This document shows positions 29,612 through 39,165 of a stretch of DNA of 64,000 nt, in pieces (within the stretch, counting starts at the first letter, position 1; each line of letters opens with the position of its first letter). Source of the DNA: Pseudomonas alliivorans. GTDB lineage: Bacteria; Pseudomonadota; Gammaproteobacteria; Pseudomonadales; Pseudomonadaceae. The notes under the pieces were generated by a model. That model had not been told where the DNA came from and did not search any database. It saw only the letters and a list, made by a program, of their open reading frames with translations. The stretch covers positions 558,001-622,000 of the forward strand of contig NZ_JAFFZW010000001.1 of assembly GCF_017826695.1 (NCBI RefSeq), written 5' to 3'. A program made the position numbers and the translations under genes.

Positions 29612-32008
29612 ATGAAGACCACCATCGAATTGCCTCTTTTGCCATTGCGTGATGTCGTGGTTTATCCGCACATGGTTATCCCGCTGTTCGTGGGGCGCGA
29701 GAAGTCTATCGAAGCCCTTGAGGCAGCGATGACGGGTGATAAACAGATTCTGTTGCTCGCGCAAAGAAACCCTGCTGACGATGACCCTGATGAGCAGGCT
29801 CTTTATAGCGTCGGCACTATTGCAACCGTATTGCAGTTGCTCAAATTGCCGGATGGCACCGTCAAGGTGCTGGTCGAAGGCGAGCAACGTGGATCGGTCG
29901 AGCGTTTCATCGAGGTTGACGGTCATTACCGCGCCGAGGTTGCGCTGATCGACGAAGTCGACGCACCGGATCGCGAATCCGAAGTGTTTGTCCGCAGCCT
30001 GCTGGCTCAGTTCGAGCAGTACGTGCAGCTGGGCAAGAAAGTCCCCGCAGAAGTCCTGTCGTCGCTCAACAGCATCGATGAGCCTGGTCGCCTGGTAGAC
30101 ACCATGGCAGCCCACATGGCGCTCAAGATCGAGCAGAAGCAGGATATCCTCGAGATTATCGACCTGTCGGCCCGTGTCGAGCACGTGCTGGCGTTGCTGG
30201 ATGCTGAAATCGACCTGTTGCAGGTCGAGAAGCGCATCCGCGGACGCGTCAAGAAACAAATGGAGCGCAGCCAGCGCGAGTACTACCTGAATGAGCAGAT
30301 GAAGGCCATTCAGAAAGAGTTGGGCGATGGCGATGAAGGCCATAACGAAATTGAAGAGCTGAAAAAGCGTATCGACGCGGCAGGCCTGCCAAAGGATGCT
30401 CTGGCCAAGGCAACTGCCGAGCTTAACAAGCTCAAGCAGATGTCACCGATGTCGGCTGAAGCCACTGTGGTGCGCTCCTACATCGACTGGCTGGTGCAAG
30501 TGCCGTGGAAGGCGCAGAGCAAGGTGCGTCTTGACCTGGCCCGTGCTGAAGCCATTCTGGACGCCGATCACTACGGTCTGGATGAGGTCAAGGAGCGTAT
30601 CCTTGAGTACCTCGCCGTGCAGAAGCGCGTGAAGAAGATTCGCGGTCCTGTGTTGTGCCTGGTAGGCCCGCCGGGTGTGGGTAAAACCTCGCTTGCCGAG
30701 TCGATTGCCAACGCGACCAATCGCAAGTTTGTGCGTATGGCCCTGGGTGGCGTGCGTGACGAGGCTGAAATTCGTGGTCATCGCCGGACTTACATCGGTT
30801 CGATGCCAGGAAGATTGATACAAAAGATGACGAAGGTTGGCGTACGCAACCCGCTCTTCCTGCTCGATGAAATCGACAAGATGGGCAGCGACATGCGCGG
30901 TGACCCGGCGTCGGCTTTGCTTGAAGTCCTTGACCCCGAGCAGAACCACAACTTCAACGACCACTACCTTGAGGTCGATTACGACCTGTCGGACGTGATG
31001 TTCCTGTGCACCTCGAACTCGATGAACATTCCGCCAGCGCTGCTGGACCGGATGGAAGTCATTCGTTTGCCGGGCTACACCGAAGACGAGAAGATCAACA
31101 TTGCCGTCAAATACCTTTCGCCGAAGCAGATTCAGGCCAATGGTCTGAAGAAGGGCGAGATCGAATTCGACGAGGAAGCGATCCGCGACATCATCCGTTA
31201 CTACACCCGTGAAGCTGGTGTGCGCGGGCTGGAGCGCCAGATTGCCAAGGTCTGCCGCAAGGCGGTCAAAGAGCACGCATTGGAAAAACGCTTTGCCGTT
31301 CACGTCACTGCCGACATGCTCGAGCACTTCCTGGGCGTGCGTAAATTCCGCTACGGTCTGGCCGAGCAGCAGGACCAGATCGGTCAGGTGACGGGCCTTG
31401 CCTGGACTCAGGTCGGTGGCGAGCTGCTGACCATCGAAGCCGCTGTCGTACCCGGCAAAGGCCAGTTGATCAAGACCGGTTCGCTGGGCGATGTCATGGT
31501 CGAGTCCATCACGGCGGCTCAGACTGTGGTGCGCAGTCGCGCACGCAGCCTGGGGATTTCCGCAGACTTCCATGAGAAGCACGACACGCACATTCACATG
31601 CCTGAAGGCGCTACGCCGAAGGACGGCCCGAGCGCGGGTGTAGGCATGTGCACGGCGCTGGTGTCTGCACTGACCCAGATCCCGGTGCGTGCCGATGTGG
31701 CAATGACGGGTGAAATTACCCTGCGTGGTCAGGTCCTCGCCATCGGTGGTCTGAAGGAAAAACTTCTGGCGGCGCACCGCGGTGGAATCAAGATCGTGAT
31801 CATTCCGGAAGAAAATGTACGCGATTTGAAGGAAATTCCTGACAATATCAAGCAGGATCTTCAGATAAAGCCCGTTAAATGGATTGACGAAGTCCTGCAA
31901 ATTGCGCTGCAATACGCCCCGGAGCCCTTGCCGGATGTGGCTCCTGATCTCGTTGCAAAGGATGAAAAACGCGAGTCTGACTCTAAGGAAAGAATTAGCA
32001 CGCATTAA
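29612..32008 (+). CDS. lon: Lon protease (ATP-dependent, La)
   Basis: This 798-residue homohexameric AAA+ serine protease degrades misfolded and regulatory proteins in the cytoplasm. Domain order: substrate-binding LAN domain (about 1-210), AAA+ module with Walker [10 protein letters not shown] and Walker [10 protein letters not shown], then the protease domain. The catalytic dyad is serine in [11 protein letters not shown] and lysine in [16 protein letters not shown]. The length is slightly greater than E. coli Lon (784) because of a charged C-terminal tail. The ATG has GAGGCG upstream. It is the second protease unit after clpPX and lies before hupB, as in many gamma-proteobacteria. Confidence 0.97.
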   Translation: MKTTIELPLLPLRDVVVYPHMVIPLFVGREKSIEALEAAMTGDKQILLLAQRNPADDDPDEQALYSVGTIATVLQLLKLPDGTVKVLVEGEQRGSVERFIEVDGHYRAEVALIDEVDAPDRESEVFVRSLLAQFEQYVQLGKKVPAEVLSSLNSIDEPGRLVDTMAAHMALKIEQKQDILEIIDLSARVEHVLALLDAEIDLLQVEKRIRGRVKKQMERSQREYYLNEQMKAIQKELGDGDEGHNEIEELKKRIDAAGLPKDALAKATAELNKLKQMSPMSAEATVVRSYIDWLVQVPWKAQSKVRLDLARAEAILDADHYGLDEVKERILEYLAVQKRVKKIRGPVLCLVGPPGVGKTSLAESIANATNRKFVRMALGGVRDEAEIRGHRRTYIGSMPGRLIQKMTKVGVRNPLFLLDEIDKMGSDMRGDPASALLEVLDPEQNHNFNDHYLEVDYDLSDVMFLCTSNSMNIPPALLDRMEVIRLPGYTEDEKINIAVKYLSPKQIQANGLKKGEIEFDEEAIRDIIRYYTREAGVRGLERQIAKVCRKAVKEHALEKRFAVHVTADMLEHFLGVRKFRYGLAEQQDQIGQVTGLAWTQVGGELLTIEAAVVPGKGQLIKTGSLGDVMVESITAAQTVVRSRARSLGISADFHEKHDTHIHMPEGATPKDGPSAGVGMCTALVSALTQIPVRADVAMTGEITLRGQVLAIGGLKEKLLAAHRGGIKIVIIPEENVRDLKEIPDNIKQDLQIKPVKWIDEVLQIALQYAPEPLPDVAPDLVAKDEKRESDSKERISTH

Positions 32009-32023
32009 GTCTGGCAGGCTTCC

Positions 32024-32053
32024 TTGACAGCTTTTTAGAGCCCTTGTTATAAA
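32024..32053 (+). promoter_or_regulatory. Sigma-70 promoter of hupB
   Basis: TTGACA (32024-32029), an 18-base spacer and TATAAA (32048-32053) form a strong promoter about 100 bases ahead of hupB. Confidence 0.75.
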
Positions 32054-32152
32054 GCGGCTCTTTGAAGCAAGTCCGGCAGGCCTTCCAGCGCTCGTTTTGC
32101 TTAACACCTAAAACTTAGAAACATACTCAATATAGAGATAAGGGGACTTAGA

Positions 32153-32425
32153 GTGAACAAGTCGGAACTGATTGATGCTATCGCTGCATCTGCTGATATC
32201 CCGAAAGCTGCTGCTGGCCGTGCGCTGGACGCAGTGATCGAATCCGTCACTGGCGCTCTGAAGGCTGGCGACTCGGTTGTTTTGGTTGGCTTTGGTACGT
32301 TCTCCGTTACAGATCGTCCTGCGCGCACCGGTCGTAATCCTCAGACTGGCAAGACGCTGGAAATCGCTGCTGCTAAAAAACCAGGTTTCAAAGCCGGTAA
32401 AGCCCTGAAAGAAGCTGTTAACTAA
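32153..32425 (+). CDS. hupB: DNA-binding protein HU-beta
   Basis: This 90-residue nucleoid protein bends and wraps DNA as a dimer. It begins [27 protein letters not shown]; the beta-arm region [29 protein letters not shown] carries the conserved proline and arginine tip, and the C-terminus ends in [14 protein letters not shown]. It starts with GTG behind GGGGA. It has its own strong promoter and is followed by a tRNA-like element and terminator. Confidence 0.96.
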   Translation: MNKSELIDAIAASADIPKAAAGRALDAVIESVTGALKAGDSVVLVGFGTFSVTDRPARTGRNPQTGKTLEIAAAKKPGFKAGKALKEAVN

Positions 32426-32475
32426 GCCTCTTTGATGCCTTTGTCCGCTGGGTCGGTGTTGTTCTGATCCAGTAG

Positions 32476-32533
32476 CGGAGCGGTGGTGCAATCGGTTGCA
32501 ACGCCGAAGGGTTCGAGCCCTTCCGCTCCGTCA
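32476..32533 (+). ncRNA. tRNA-like element between hupB and ppiD
   Basis: A 7-base acceptor-like stem CGGAGCG (32476-32482) pairs perfectly with CGCTCCG (32524-32530), extended by one further pair inside. A hairpin TGCAA-TCGG-TTGCA fills the D or anticodon position. A T-arm-like hairpin AAGGG-TTCGAG-CCCTT (32507-32522) abuts the 3' acceptor strand as in a tRNA. Only one arm lies between acceptor and T-arm, the T-loop is six bases and the 3' end reads TCA rather than CCA, so it is not a normal tRNA. It could be a degenerate or pseudo-tRNA, or a stable RNA. An intrinsic terminator lies seven bases further on. Confidence 0.55.
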
Positions 32534-32540
32534 GTTACGA

Positions 32541-32572
32541 GAAGGCGCATCCTCGGATGCGCCTTTCTTCTA
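32541..32572 (+). terminator. Intrinsic terminator after the hupB/tRNA-like unit
   Basis: AAGGCGCATCC and its complement form a stem around a two-base centre and are followed by TTTCTTCT. It ends transcription from the hupB promoter after the tRNA-like element. Confidence 0.8.
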
Positions 32573-32631
32573 TCCGCTTTCTACCCACGCTCCGCGGTTG
32601 GTTAGTCAGTTCAACCGTTTTGGGGGACGCA

Positions 32632-34515
32632 ATGCTGCAGAACATCAGGGACAATTCACAAGGCTGGATTGCCAAGACAATCATCGGAATCATCATCGCG
32701 TTGATGGCCTTCACCGGCATCGAGGCGTTGTTTACCGCTACCAGCAACAAGCAGAACGCTGCCGAGGTCAATGGTGAGGACATCTCTCAAAACGAGCTGA
32801 GCCAGGCCGTTGACATGCAGCGCCGTCAGCTTGCCCAGCAGCTTTCTCAACAGTTGGGCAAGGATTTCGATCCTGCAATGCTGGACGAGAAGCTGCTGCG
32901 CGAGTCCGCTCTCAAGGGGCTGATCGACCGCAAACTGCTGCTGCAGGGCGCAGCCGACTCCAAGTTCTCCTTTTCCGACGCGGCACTGGATCAGCAGCTT
33001 TTGCAGACACCTGAATTTCAGGTTGACGGCAAATTCAGCGCAGACCGTTTCGATCAGGTGATTCGTCAGTTGGGCTACAGCCGCCTGCAATTCCGCCAGA
33101 TGCTGGGTCAGGAAATGCTCATCGGTCAGCTTCGTGCCGGTGTCGCAGGCAGTGCCTTCGTGACCGACGCTCAGGTCGATGCCTTTGCCCGTCTGGAAAA
33201 ACAGACCCGCGATTTTGCGTCGTTGACCCTGCCGGCCGATCCTTCGGCAGTCAAAGTCACCGATGACGAGGTCAAGGCGCACTACGACGAGCATGCCAAG
33301 GAGTTCATGAGTCCCGAGCAGGTCGTGCTCGACTACATTGAATTGAAGAAGTCTGCCTTCTTCGACAAGGTGCAGGTCAAGGACGAAGACCTGCAGGCGG
33401 CCTATCAGAAAGAGATCGCCAACCTCGCCGAGCAGCGTCGCGCTGCGCACATCCTGATCGAAGTGAACGACAAGCTCAGCGATGAGCAGGCCAAGGCGAA
33501 GATTGAAAAAATTCAACAGCGTCTGGCCAAGGGTGAGGACTTTGCCGCACTGGCCAAGGAGTTCTCGCAGGACCCGGGTTCGTCGAACAAGGGTGGTGAT
33601 CTGGGTTACGCGGGCAAAGGCGTTTACGACCCTGCGTTCGAAGACGCGCTGTACGGCTTGAACAAGGACCAGGTTTCGCAACCTGTGCGTACCGACTTCG
33701 GCTGGCACCTGATCAAGCTGCTGGGTGTGGAAGCCCCTTCGGTGCCGACATTCGCAAGTCTGAAGGACAAGCTGACCAACGACCTCAAGTCGCAGCAGGT
33801 CGAGCAGAAGTTTGTTGAAGTGACCAAGCAGTTGGAAGATTCGGCGTTCGAATCGTCTGATCTGACTCAGCCTGCTCAGGATCTGGGCCTCAAGGTTCAG
33901 ACCACTGCGCCATTCGGTCGTGAAGGCGGCGAAGGCCTGACGGCTAACCGTGCGGTCATCCAGGCGGCGTTCAGCCCGGAAGTTCTGGAAGAAGGTTCCA
34001 ACAGCAACACGCTGGAACTGGACCCGGAAACCGTAGTGGTCGTGCGTGCCAAAGAGCACCTGCAACCGCAGCAGTTGCCGCTTGAGAGCGTCGCCAATGC
34101 CATTCGTGCCCAGTTGGTCAAGGAGCACGCAAGTGCTGCAGCCAAGGCCAAGGGCGAGGCGCTGCTGGCCGGTCTGCGTGACGGCAAGATTCCGCTGGCG
34201 GCGAAGCAGGAAGGCCGTGAATGGAAAGTCATGGAAGCGGTCACTCGCAGTCAGGAAGGTGTTGATCCTGCTGTCCTGCAGGCGCTGTTCCGCATGCCCA
34301 AGCCAACTGGCAAGGACAAGCCGGAATACACCAGCCAGACCGCAGCCGATGGCAGCTTTGTGATCGTGCGTCTTAACGGCGTGAATCAGGCGGCCGCACC
34401 GACCGACGCGGAAAAGGCGCAATACCGCCGCTTCCTTGCATCGCGTGCCGGTCAGCAGGATTTCGCAGCGTTCCGTGCTCAGTTGGAAAGCAAGGCGAAG
34501 ATCGAGAAGTTCTAA
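32632..34515 (+). CDS. ppiD: Peptidyl-prolyl isomerase / periplasmic chaperone PpiD
   Basis: The 627-residue protein is anchored by one N-terminal membrane helix (WIAKTIIGIIIALMAFTGIEALF) and has a large periplasmic part. A SurA-like N-domain is followed by a parvulin domain (about 260-365) with RRAAHILIEVND, SQDPGSSNKGGDLGYAGKG and DFGWHLIKLLG. It assists folding of proteins leaving the SecYEG translocon. ATG 32632 places the anchor at the N-terminus; the longer reading from 32557 runs into the terminator and is rejected. Two hairpins close the gene. Confidence 0.94.
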   Translation: MLQNIRDNSQGWIAKTIIGIIIALMAFTGIEALFTATSNKQNAAEVNGEDISQNELSQAVDMQRRQLAQQLSQQLGKDFDPAMLDEKLLRESALKGLIDRKLLLQGAADSKFSFSDAALDQQLLQTPEFQVDGKFSADRFDQVIRQLGYSRLQFRQMLGQEMLIGQLRAGVAGSAFVTDAQVDAFARLEKQTRDFASLTLPADPSAVKVTDDEVKAHYDEHAKEFMSPEQVVLDYIELKKSAFFDKVQVKDEDLQAAYQKEIANLAEQRRAAHILIEVNDKLSDEQAKAKIEKIQQRLAKGEDFAALAKEFSQDPGSSNKGGDLGYAGKGVYDPAFEDALYGLNKDQVSQPVRTDFGWHLIKLLGVEAPSVPTFASLKDKLTNDLKSQQVEQKFVEVTKQLEDSAFESSDLTQPAQDLGLKVQTTAPFGREGGEGLTANRAVIQAAFSPEVLEEGSNSNTLELDPETVVVVRAKEHLQPQQLPLESVANAIRAQLVKEHASAAAKAKGEALLAGLRDGKIPLAAKQEGREWKVMEAVTRSQEGVDPAVLQALFRMPKPTGKDKPEYTSQTAADGSFVIVRLNGVNQAAAPTDAEKAQYRRFLASRAGQQDFAAFRAQLESKAKIEKF

Positions 34516-34527
34516 GCCCTGTGTCAG

Positions 34528-34601
34528 GCAAGGTCAGGTCGAAAACGACCTGACCTTTGCAGAAGCCAAAAGAAGGCCGCTCACTGAGCGGCCTTCTTTT
34601 T
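34528..34601 (+). terminator. Tandem hairpins and terminator after ppiD
   Basis: The first hairpin (34528-34560) has a 14-base stem around GAAAAC. The second (34567-34601) pairs AGAAGGCCGCTC with GAGCGGCCTTCT and ends in a T-run, with an A-tract on the other side so it may also serve fabI. Confidence 0.85.
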
Positions 34602-34613
34602 GTATCTCGGAAA

Positions 34614-34636
34614 GTGCCGCTCGCAATGAGCGGCAC
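34614..34636. repeat. Inverted repeat at the 3' end of fabI
   Basis: GTGCCGCTC and GAGCGGCAC flank a five-base centre, eight bases beyond the fabI stop. It probably protects the 3' end of the fabI message, ahead of the shared terminator at 34567-34601. Confidence 0.55.
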
Positions 34637-34644
34637 CTGCCGTA

Positions 34645-35439
34645 TCACTCTTCGATGTTACCCATCGCGGTGGTGTTGAAGCCGCCGTCGACGTACATGA
34701 TTTCACCGCTGATGCCCGAGGCCAGATCGGAGCACAGGAACGCACCTGCGTTGCCGACTTCGTCGATGGTCACGTTGCGACGCAGAGGGGTCTGCGCTTC
34801 GTTGGCGGCCAGCATCTTGCGGAAGTTCTTGATGCCCGACGCTGCCAGGGTACGGATCGGACCTGCCGAAACCGCGTTGACACGCGTGCCTTCAGGACCG
34901 AGGCTGCCAGCCAGGTAACGGACACCGGCTTCCAGACTGGCCTTGGCCATGCCCATCACGTTGTAGTTAGGCATGGTGCGCTCTGCGCCCAGGTACGACA
35001 GAGTCAGCAGGCTGCCATTGCGGCCTTTCATCATTTCGCGACCAGCCTTGGCCAGTGCCACGAAGCTGTAGGCGCTGATGTCGTGAGCGATGCGGAAGCC
35101 TTCGCGGGTGGTGGCTTCGGTGAAGTCGCCATCGAGCTGATCGCCCGGCGCGAAACCTACCGAGTGAACGATTACGTCCAGGCCGTCCCACTTCTTGCTC
35201 AGCTCTTCGAAGACCTTGTTGATCTCTTCGTCGCTGGCCACGTCGCAAGGGAAGCACAGTTCAGGACCCGAGCCCCAGCCTGCGGCGAACTCTTCGACAC
35301 GACCCTTGAGTTTGTCGTTCTGGTAGGTGAAAGCAAGCTCTGCACCTTCACGATGCATGGCGGCAGCGATGCCGGATGCGATGGACAGTTTACTGGCGAC
35401 ACCGACGATCAGGACGCGCTTACCGGCGAGAAAACCCAT
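34645..35439 (-). CDS. fabI: Enoyl-[acyl-carrier-protein] reductase FabI (NADH)
   Basis: This 264-residue short-chain-dehydrogenase-type enzyme performs the last reduction in each fatty-acid elongation round. The variant cofactor site is [17 protein letters not shown]. The catalytic Tyr-x6-Lys is seen as YNVMGMAK, and [12 protein letters not shown] fits FabI rather than FabV or FabL. It is the triclosan-sensitive type, although sensitivity cannot be read directly. It starts 18 bases after yejF on the same strand and may be cotranscribed with the yej genes. Confidence 0.95.
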   Translation of the reverse strand: MGFLAGKRVLIVGVASKLSIASGIAAAMHREGAELAFTYQNDKLKGRVEEFAAGWGSGPELCFPCDVASDEEINKVFEELSKKWDGLDVIVHSVGFAPGDQLDGDFTEATTREGFRIAHDISAYSFVALAKAGREMMKGRNGSLLTLSYLGAERTMPNYNVMGMAKASLEAGVRYLAGSLGPEGTRVNAVSAGPIRTLAASGIKNFRKMLAANEAQTPLRRNVTIDEVGNAGAFLCSDLASGISGEIMYVDGGFNTTAMGNIEE

Positions 35440-35457
35440 GTGTTGTTCCTCTTCAGG

Positions 35458-37068
35458 TTAATCGACAGCGACTGGTGCCAAAAAGGCGGCTTCCAGAAGC
35501 TGCTGTGTATAAGGATGTTGCGGTGCGGCAAAAACAGCCTGCGCCGCACCCTGTTCGACCACTTGGCCTTGCTTGACCACCATCAGTTGGTGGCTGAGCG
35601 CTTTGACGACAGCCAGGTCATGGCTGATGAACAAATACGTCAGGTTGTACTTGGTTTGCAGCGAGCGAAGCAGTTCGACCACCTGGCGCTGCACGGTCCG
35701 GTCGAGCGCCGAGGTTGGCTCGTCCAGCAGAATCAGTGCCGGTTTGAGTACCAGAGCCCGGGCAATGGCAATCCTCTGTCGCTGACCACCGGAGAACTCG
35801 TGAGGGTAGCGGTGCCGGGTTTCCGGATCCAGACCTACTTCCCTGAGTGCTTCGATGATCGCCGTTTCCTGCTCTGCAGCCGTTCCCATGTTGTGAATGC
35901 GCAGACCTTCGCCAACGATATCACTCACCGACATGCGCGGGCTCAGGCTGCCAAACGGGTCCTGGAACACCACCTGCATCTGTCTACGCAGCGGACGAAC
36001 CTGCTGCTGCGACAGAGAGTCTAGCGGTTTGCCCCTGAATCGTATGGTGCCTTCGCTACCGATGAGCCGGAGAATCGCCAGGCCCAGCGTCGATTTTCCC
36101 GATCCGCTTTCACCCACTATCCCCAGTGTCTGTCCTTCCGGCAGGCTGAAGCGGATACCGTCGACCGCCTTGACGTGATCGACGGTCCGCTTGAGCAGGC
36201 CTTTCTTGATCGGGAACCAGACTTTCAGGTCCTCGACTTCAAGCAGCGCAGCACCGGCCGGGTTGGTCGAAGGACCGCCGCTGGGCTCTGCGCTGAGCAA
36301 AACTTTGGTGTACGGGTGCTGCGGTGAACGGAACAGCTCTTCGCACGATGCCTGTTCGACGATGCAACCTCGCTGCATGACACATACTCGGTTGGCTATT
36401 TGCCTGACAACGTTCAAATCGTGGCTGATCAACAGCAGTGCCATGCCCAGTCGCGCCTGCAAATGCTTGAGCAATTCGAGGATTTTCAGTTGCACGGTTA
36501 CATCGAGCGCAGTGGTCGGTTCGTCGGCAATCAACAGCTCAGGCTCGTTGGCCAGGGCCATGGCGATCATCACACGCTGGCGCTGGCCGCCTGACAGCTC
36601 GTGTGGCAGCGCTTTGAGGCGTTTGCGCGGCTCAGGTATGCCAACCAGCTCCAGCAGCTCCAGCGTGCGCTCGGTGGCAGCCTTGCCGGTCACCCCCTTG
36701 TGCAGGCCGAGGACTTCGTTGATCTGCTTTTCCACCGAATGCAGCGGGTTCAGCGAGGTCATCGGCTCTTGAAAGATCATTGCGATGCGGTTGCCACGGA
36801 TCGAGCGCAGTTTTTTCTCTTCGACCTTCAGCAGGTCGTCGCCCGCATAGCGGATGGTGCCGCTGGGATGGCTCGCGATGGGGTAGGGCAGCAGGCGCAG
36901 GATCGAGTGCGCCGTCACGGATTTGCCCGAGCCGCTTTCACCGACCAGCGCCAGGGTTTCGCCACGTCGGATATCGAAACTGATGTTCTCGACCACCCGT
37001 TGACGCGAGTCGCCCGTCACGAACTCGACCGCCAGATCGCGGATTTCGATCAGATTGTCATTGTTCAT
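35458..37068 (-). CDS. yejF: Peptide ABC transporter ATP-binding protein YejF
   Basis: The 536-residue protein contains two complete nucleotide-binding domains in tandem. The first has GESGSGKSVT, LSGGQRQRVMIAMAL and LLIADEPTTALD; the second has GESGSGKSTLG, FSGGQRQRIAIARAL and LILLDEPTSALD. This fused Opp/Dpp-type ATPase is typical of YejF, which powers import of peptides including microcin C in E. coli. ATG 37068 lies one base after the yejE stop with AAGGAAA upstream, so the in-frame extension to 37092 is rejected. Confidence 0.93.
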   Translation of the reverse strand: MNNDNLIEIRDLAVEFVTGDSRQRVVENISFDIRRGETLALVGESGSGKSVTAHSILRLLPYPIASHPSGTIRYAGDDLLKVEEKKLRSIRGNRIAMIFQEPMTSLNPLHSVEKQINEVLGLHKGVTGKAATERTLELLELVGIPEPRKRLKALPHELSGGQRQRVMIAMALANEPELLIADEPTTALDVTVQLKILELLKHLQARLGMALLLISHDLNVVRQIANRVCVMQRGCIVEQASCEELFRSPQHPYTKVLLSAEPSGGPSTNPAGAALLEVEDLKVWFPIKKGLLKRTVDHVKAVDGIRFSLPEGQTLGIVGESGSGKSTLGLAILRLIGSEGTIRFRGKPLDSLSQQQVRPLRRQMQVVFQDPFGSLSPRMSVSDIVGEGLRIHNMGTAAEQETAIIEALREVGLDPETRHRYPHEFSGGQRQRIAIARALVLKPALILLDEPTSALDRTVQRQVVELLRSLQTKYNLTYLFISHDLAVVKALSHQLMVVKQGQVVEQGAAQAVFAAPQHPYTQQLLEAAFLAPVAVD

Positions 37069-37069
37069 T

Positions 37070-38089
37070 TTATTTCCTTGGGTCGAAAGCATCGCGGGCG
37101 GATTCGCCGATGAATACCAGCAGGCTCAGCATCAGGGCCAGCACCGCAAAGGCGCTGATCCCCAGCCAGGGTGCCTGCAGGTTGGATTTGCCCTGCGCGA
37201 CCAGTTCGCCCAGCGAAGGCGATCCGGCAGGCAGGCCGAAGCCCAGGAAGTCCAGTGCCGTCAGGGTGCCGATAGCGCCCGTGAGGATGAACGGCATGAA
37301 GGTCATGGTCGACACCATGGCGTTGGGCAGGATATGCCGGAACATGATTGCGCCGTTCTCCATGCCCAGGGCGCGGGCGGCACGCACGTATTCGAGGTTG
37401 CGGCCGCGCAGGAACTCTGCACGCACCACGTCCACCAGCCCCATCCAGGAGAACAGCAGCATGATACCCAGCAGCCACCAGAAGTTTGGCTGCACGAAAC
37501 TGGCCAGAATGATCAGCAGGTACAGCACCGGCAGCCCGGACCAGACTTCCAGAAACCGCTGCCCCAGCAGATCGACCCAGCCGCCATAGAAGCCCTGCAG
37601 CGCACCGGCCACCACACCTATGATCGAGCTGAGAATGGTCAGGGTCAGGGCAAACAGCACCGAGATTCTGAAGCCGTATATCACTCGTGCCAGCACATCG
37701 CGGCCCTGGTCGTCCGTGCCCAGAAGGTTCTCCCGCGACGGCGGGGCGGGGGCGGGGACTTTCAGGTCATAGTTGATGCTCTGGTAGCTGAACGGGATCG
37801 GAGCCCATAGCGTCCAGCCGCCTTTGGCTGCCAGCAGCTCTTTGATGTAGGGGCTCTTGTAGTTGGCTTCCAGCGGGAACTCACCACCGAAGGTGGTTTC
37901 CGGATAGCGCTCGAACACCGGGAAATACCATTGGCCGTCGTAGCGCACGGCGAGTGGCTTGTCGTTGGCGATCAGTTCGGCACCCAGGCTCAGGCCAAAC
38001 AGCAGCAGGAACAGCCACAGTGACCACCAGCCGCGTTTGTTGGCCTTGAAGCGTTCGAAGCGGCGGCGATTGAGAGGAGACAGCTTCAT
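37070..38089 (-). CDS. yejE: Peptide ABC transporter permease YejE
   Basis: The 339-residue protein has an N-terminal helix (GWWSLWLFLLLFGLSLGAEL), a periplasmic stretch and a DppC-like permease domain with the EAA loop EYVRAARALGMENGAIMFRHILPNA. NLLGTDDQGRDVLARVIYG is the family signature before the transport domain. It starts at ATG 38089, one base after the yejB stop. It forms the channel with YejB. Confidence 0.93.
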   Translation of the reverse strand: MKLSPLNRRRFERFKANKRGWWSLWLFLLLFGLSLGAELIANDKPLAVRYDGQWYFPVFERYPETTFGGEFPLEANYKSPYIKELLAAKGGWTLWAPIPFSYQSINYDLKVPAPAPPSRENLLGTDDQGRDVLARVIYGFRISVLFALTLTILSSIIGVVAGALQGFYGGWVDLLGQRFLEVWSGLPVLYLLIILASFVQPNFWWLLGIMLLFSWMGLVDVVRAEFLRGRNLEYVRAARALGMENGAIMFRHILPNAMVSTMTFMPFILTGAIGTLTALDFLGFGLPAGSPSLGELVAQGKSNLQAPWLGISAFAVLALMLSLLVFIGESARDAFDPRK

Positions 38090-38090
38090 A

Positions 38091-39164
38091 TCAATGCTTC
38101 CTGCTTTCAAAGTCGATGCGCGGGTCTACCAGCGTGTAGGTGATGTCGCCGATCAGCTTCACCACCAGACCCAGCAGGGTAAAGATGAACAGGGTACCGA
38201 ACACGACGGGGTAGTCGCGGTTGATGGCCGCTTCGAAGCTCATCAGGCCCAGACCGTCCAGAGAGAAAATCACTTCCACCAGCAGCGAGCCGGTGAAGAA
38301 GATGCCCATGAACGCCGCCGGAAAGCCGGCAATCACCAGCAGCATCGCGTTGCGGAACACATGGCCGTACAGCACCTTGTGGTTGCTCAGGCCCTTGGCC
38401 TTGGCCGTGGTGACGTACTGCTTGCTGATCTCGTCGAGGAAGCTGTTCTTGGTCAGCAGGGTCATGGTCGCGAAGTTGCCGATGACCAGTGCAGTGACCG
38501 GCAGCACCAGGTGCCAGAAGTAATCGAGGATCTTGCCTGCGGTGCTCAACTCTTCGAAGTTGTTCGAGGTCAGCCCGCGCAGGGGGAACCAGTTGAAGTA
38601 GCTGCCGCCGGAAAACACCACGATCAGCAGGATCGCGAACAGGAACGCCGGTATCGCATAGCCGACGATGATTGCCGAACTGGTCCAGACGTCGAAGTGG
38701 CTGCCGTGCCGGGTGGCCTTGGCGATGCCCAGCGGGATCGACACCAGATACATGATCAGGGTGCTCCACAGCCCGAGGGAAATGGACACCGGCATCTTCT
38801 CGACGATCAGGTCGATTACCTTGGCGTCCCTGAAGAAGCTGTCACCGAAATCCAGCGTGGTGTAGTTCTTGATCATGATCCACAGGCGTTCCGGCGCGGA
38901 CTTGTCGAAGCCGTACATGCGCTCGATTTCCTTGACCAGCGCCGGATCCAGGCCTTGGGCGCCACGGTAGTTCGACCCCGCCACCGAGACTTCCGCTCCG
39001 CCCCCGGCGATGCGGCTGGTAGCACCGTCGAAGCCTTCGATCTTGGCGATCATCTGCTCCACAGGTCCGCCGGGGGCGGCCTGGATGATGATGAAGTTGA
39101 TGATCAGGATCCCGAACAGGGTCGGAATGATCAGCAGCAGCCGTCGCAGAATATAGGCCAGCAT
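38091..39164 (-). CDS. yejB: Peptide ABC transporter permease YejB
   Basis: The 357-residue DppB-like permease opens [34 protein letters not shown], the usual first helix, and carries the EAA-type loop [21 protein letters not shown]. Six membrane segments are expected. It begins one base after the stop of the upstream binding-protein gene, part of a tightly packed operon. Confidence 0.94.
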   Translation of the reverse strand: MLAYILRRLLLIIPTLFGILIINFIIIQAAPGGPVEQMIAKIEGFDGATSRIAGGGAEVSVAGSNYRGAQGLDPALVKEIERMYGFDKSAPERLWIMIKNYTTLDFGDSFFRDAKVIDLIVEKMPVSISLGLWSTLIMYLVSIPLGIAKATRHGSHFDVWTSSAIIVGYAIPAFLFAILLIVVFSGGSYFNWFPLRGLTSNNFEELSTAGKILDYFWHLVLPVTALVIGNFATMTLLTKNSFLDEISKQYVTTAKAKGLSNHKVLYGHVFRNAMLLVIAGFPAAFMGIFFTGSLLVEVIFSLDGLGLMSFEAAINRDYPVVFGTLFIFTLLGLVVKLIGDITYTLVDPRIDFESRKH

Positions 39165-39165
39165 G

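Noticed and set aside
32476..32533. A normal tRNA gene between hupB and ppiD
   Set aside because: One arm is missing, the T-loop has six bases and there is no CCA, so no amino acid can be assigned. It is listed only as tRNA-like.
32656..34422. 588-codon minus-strand frame over ppiD
   Set aside because: It is a shadow of the ppiD coding sequence with no membrane segment or family signature.
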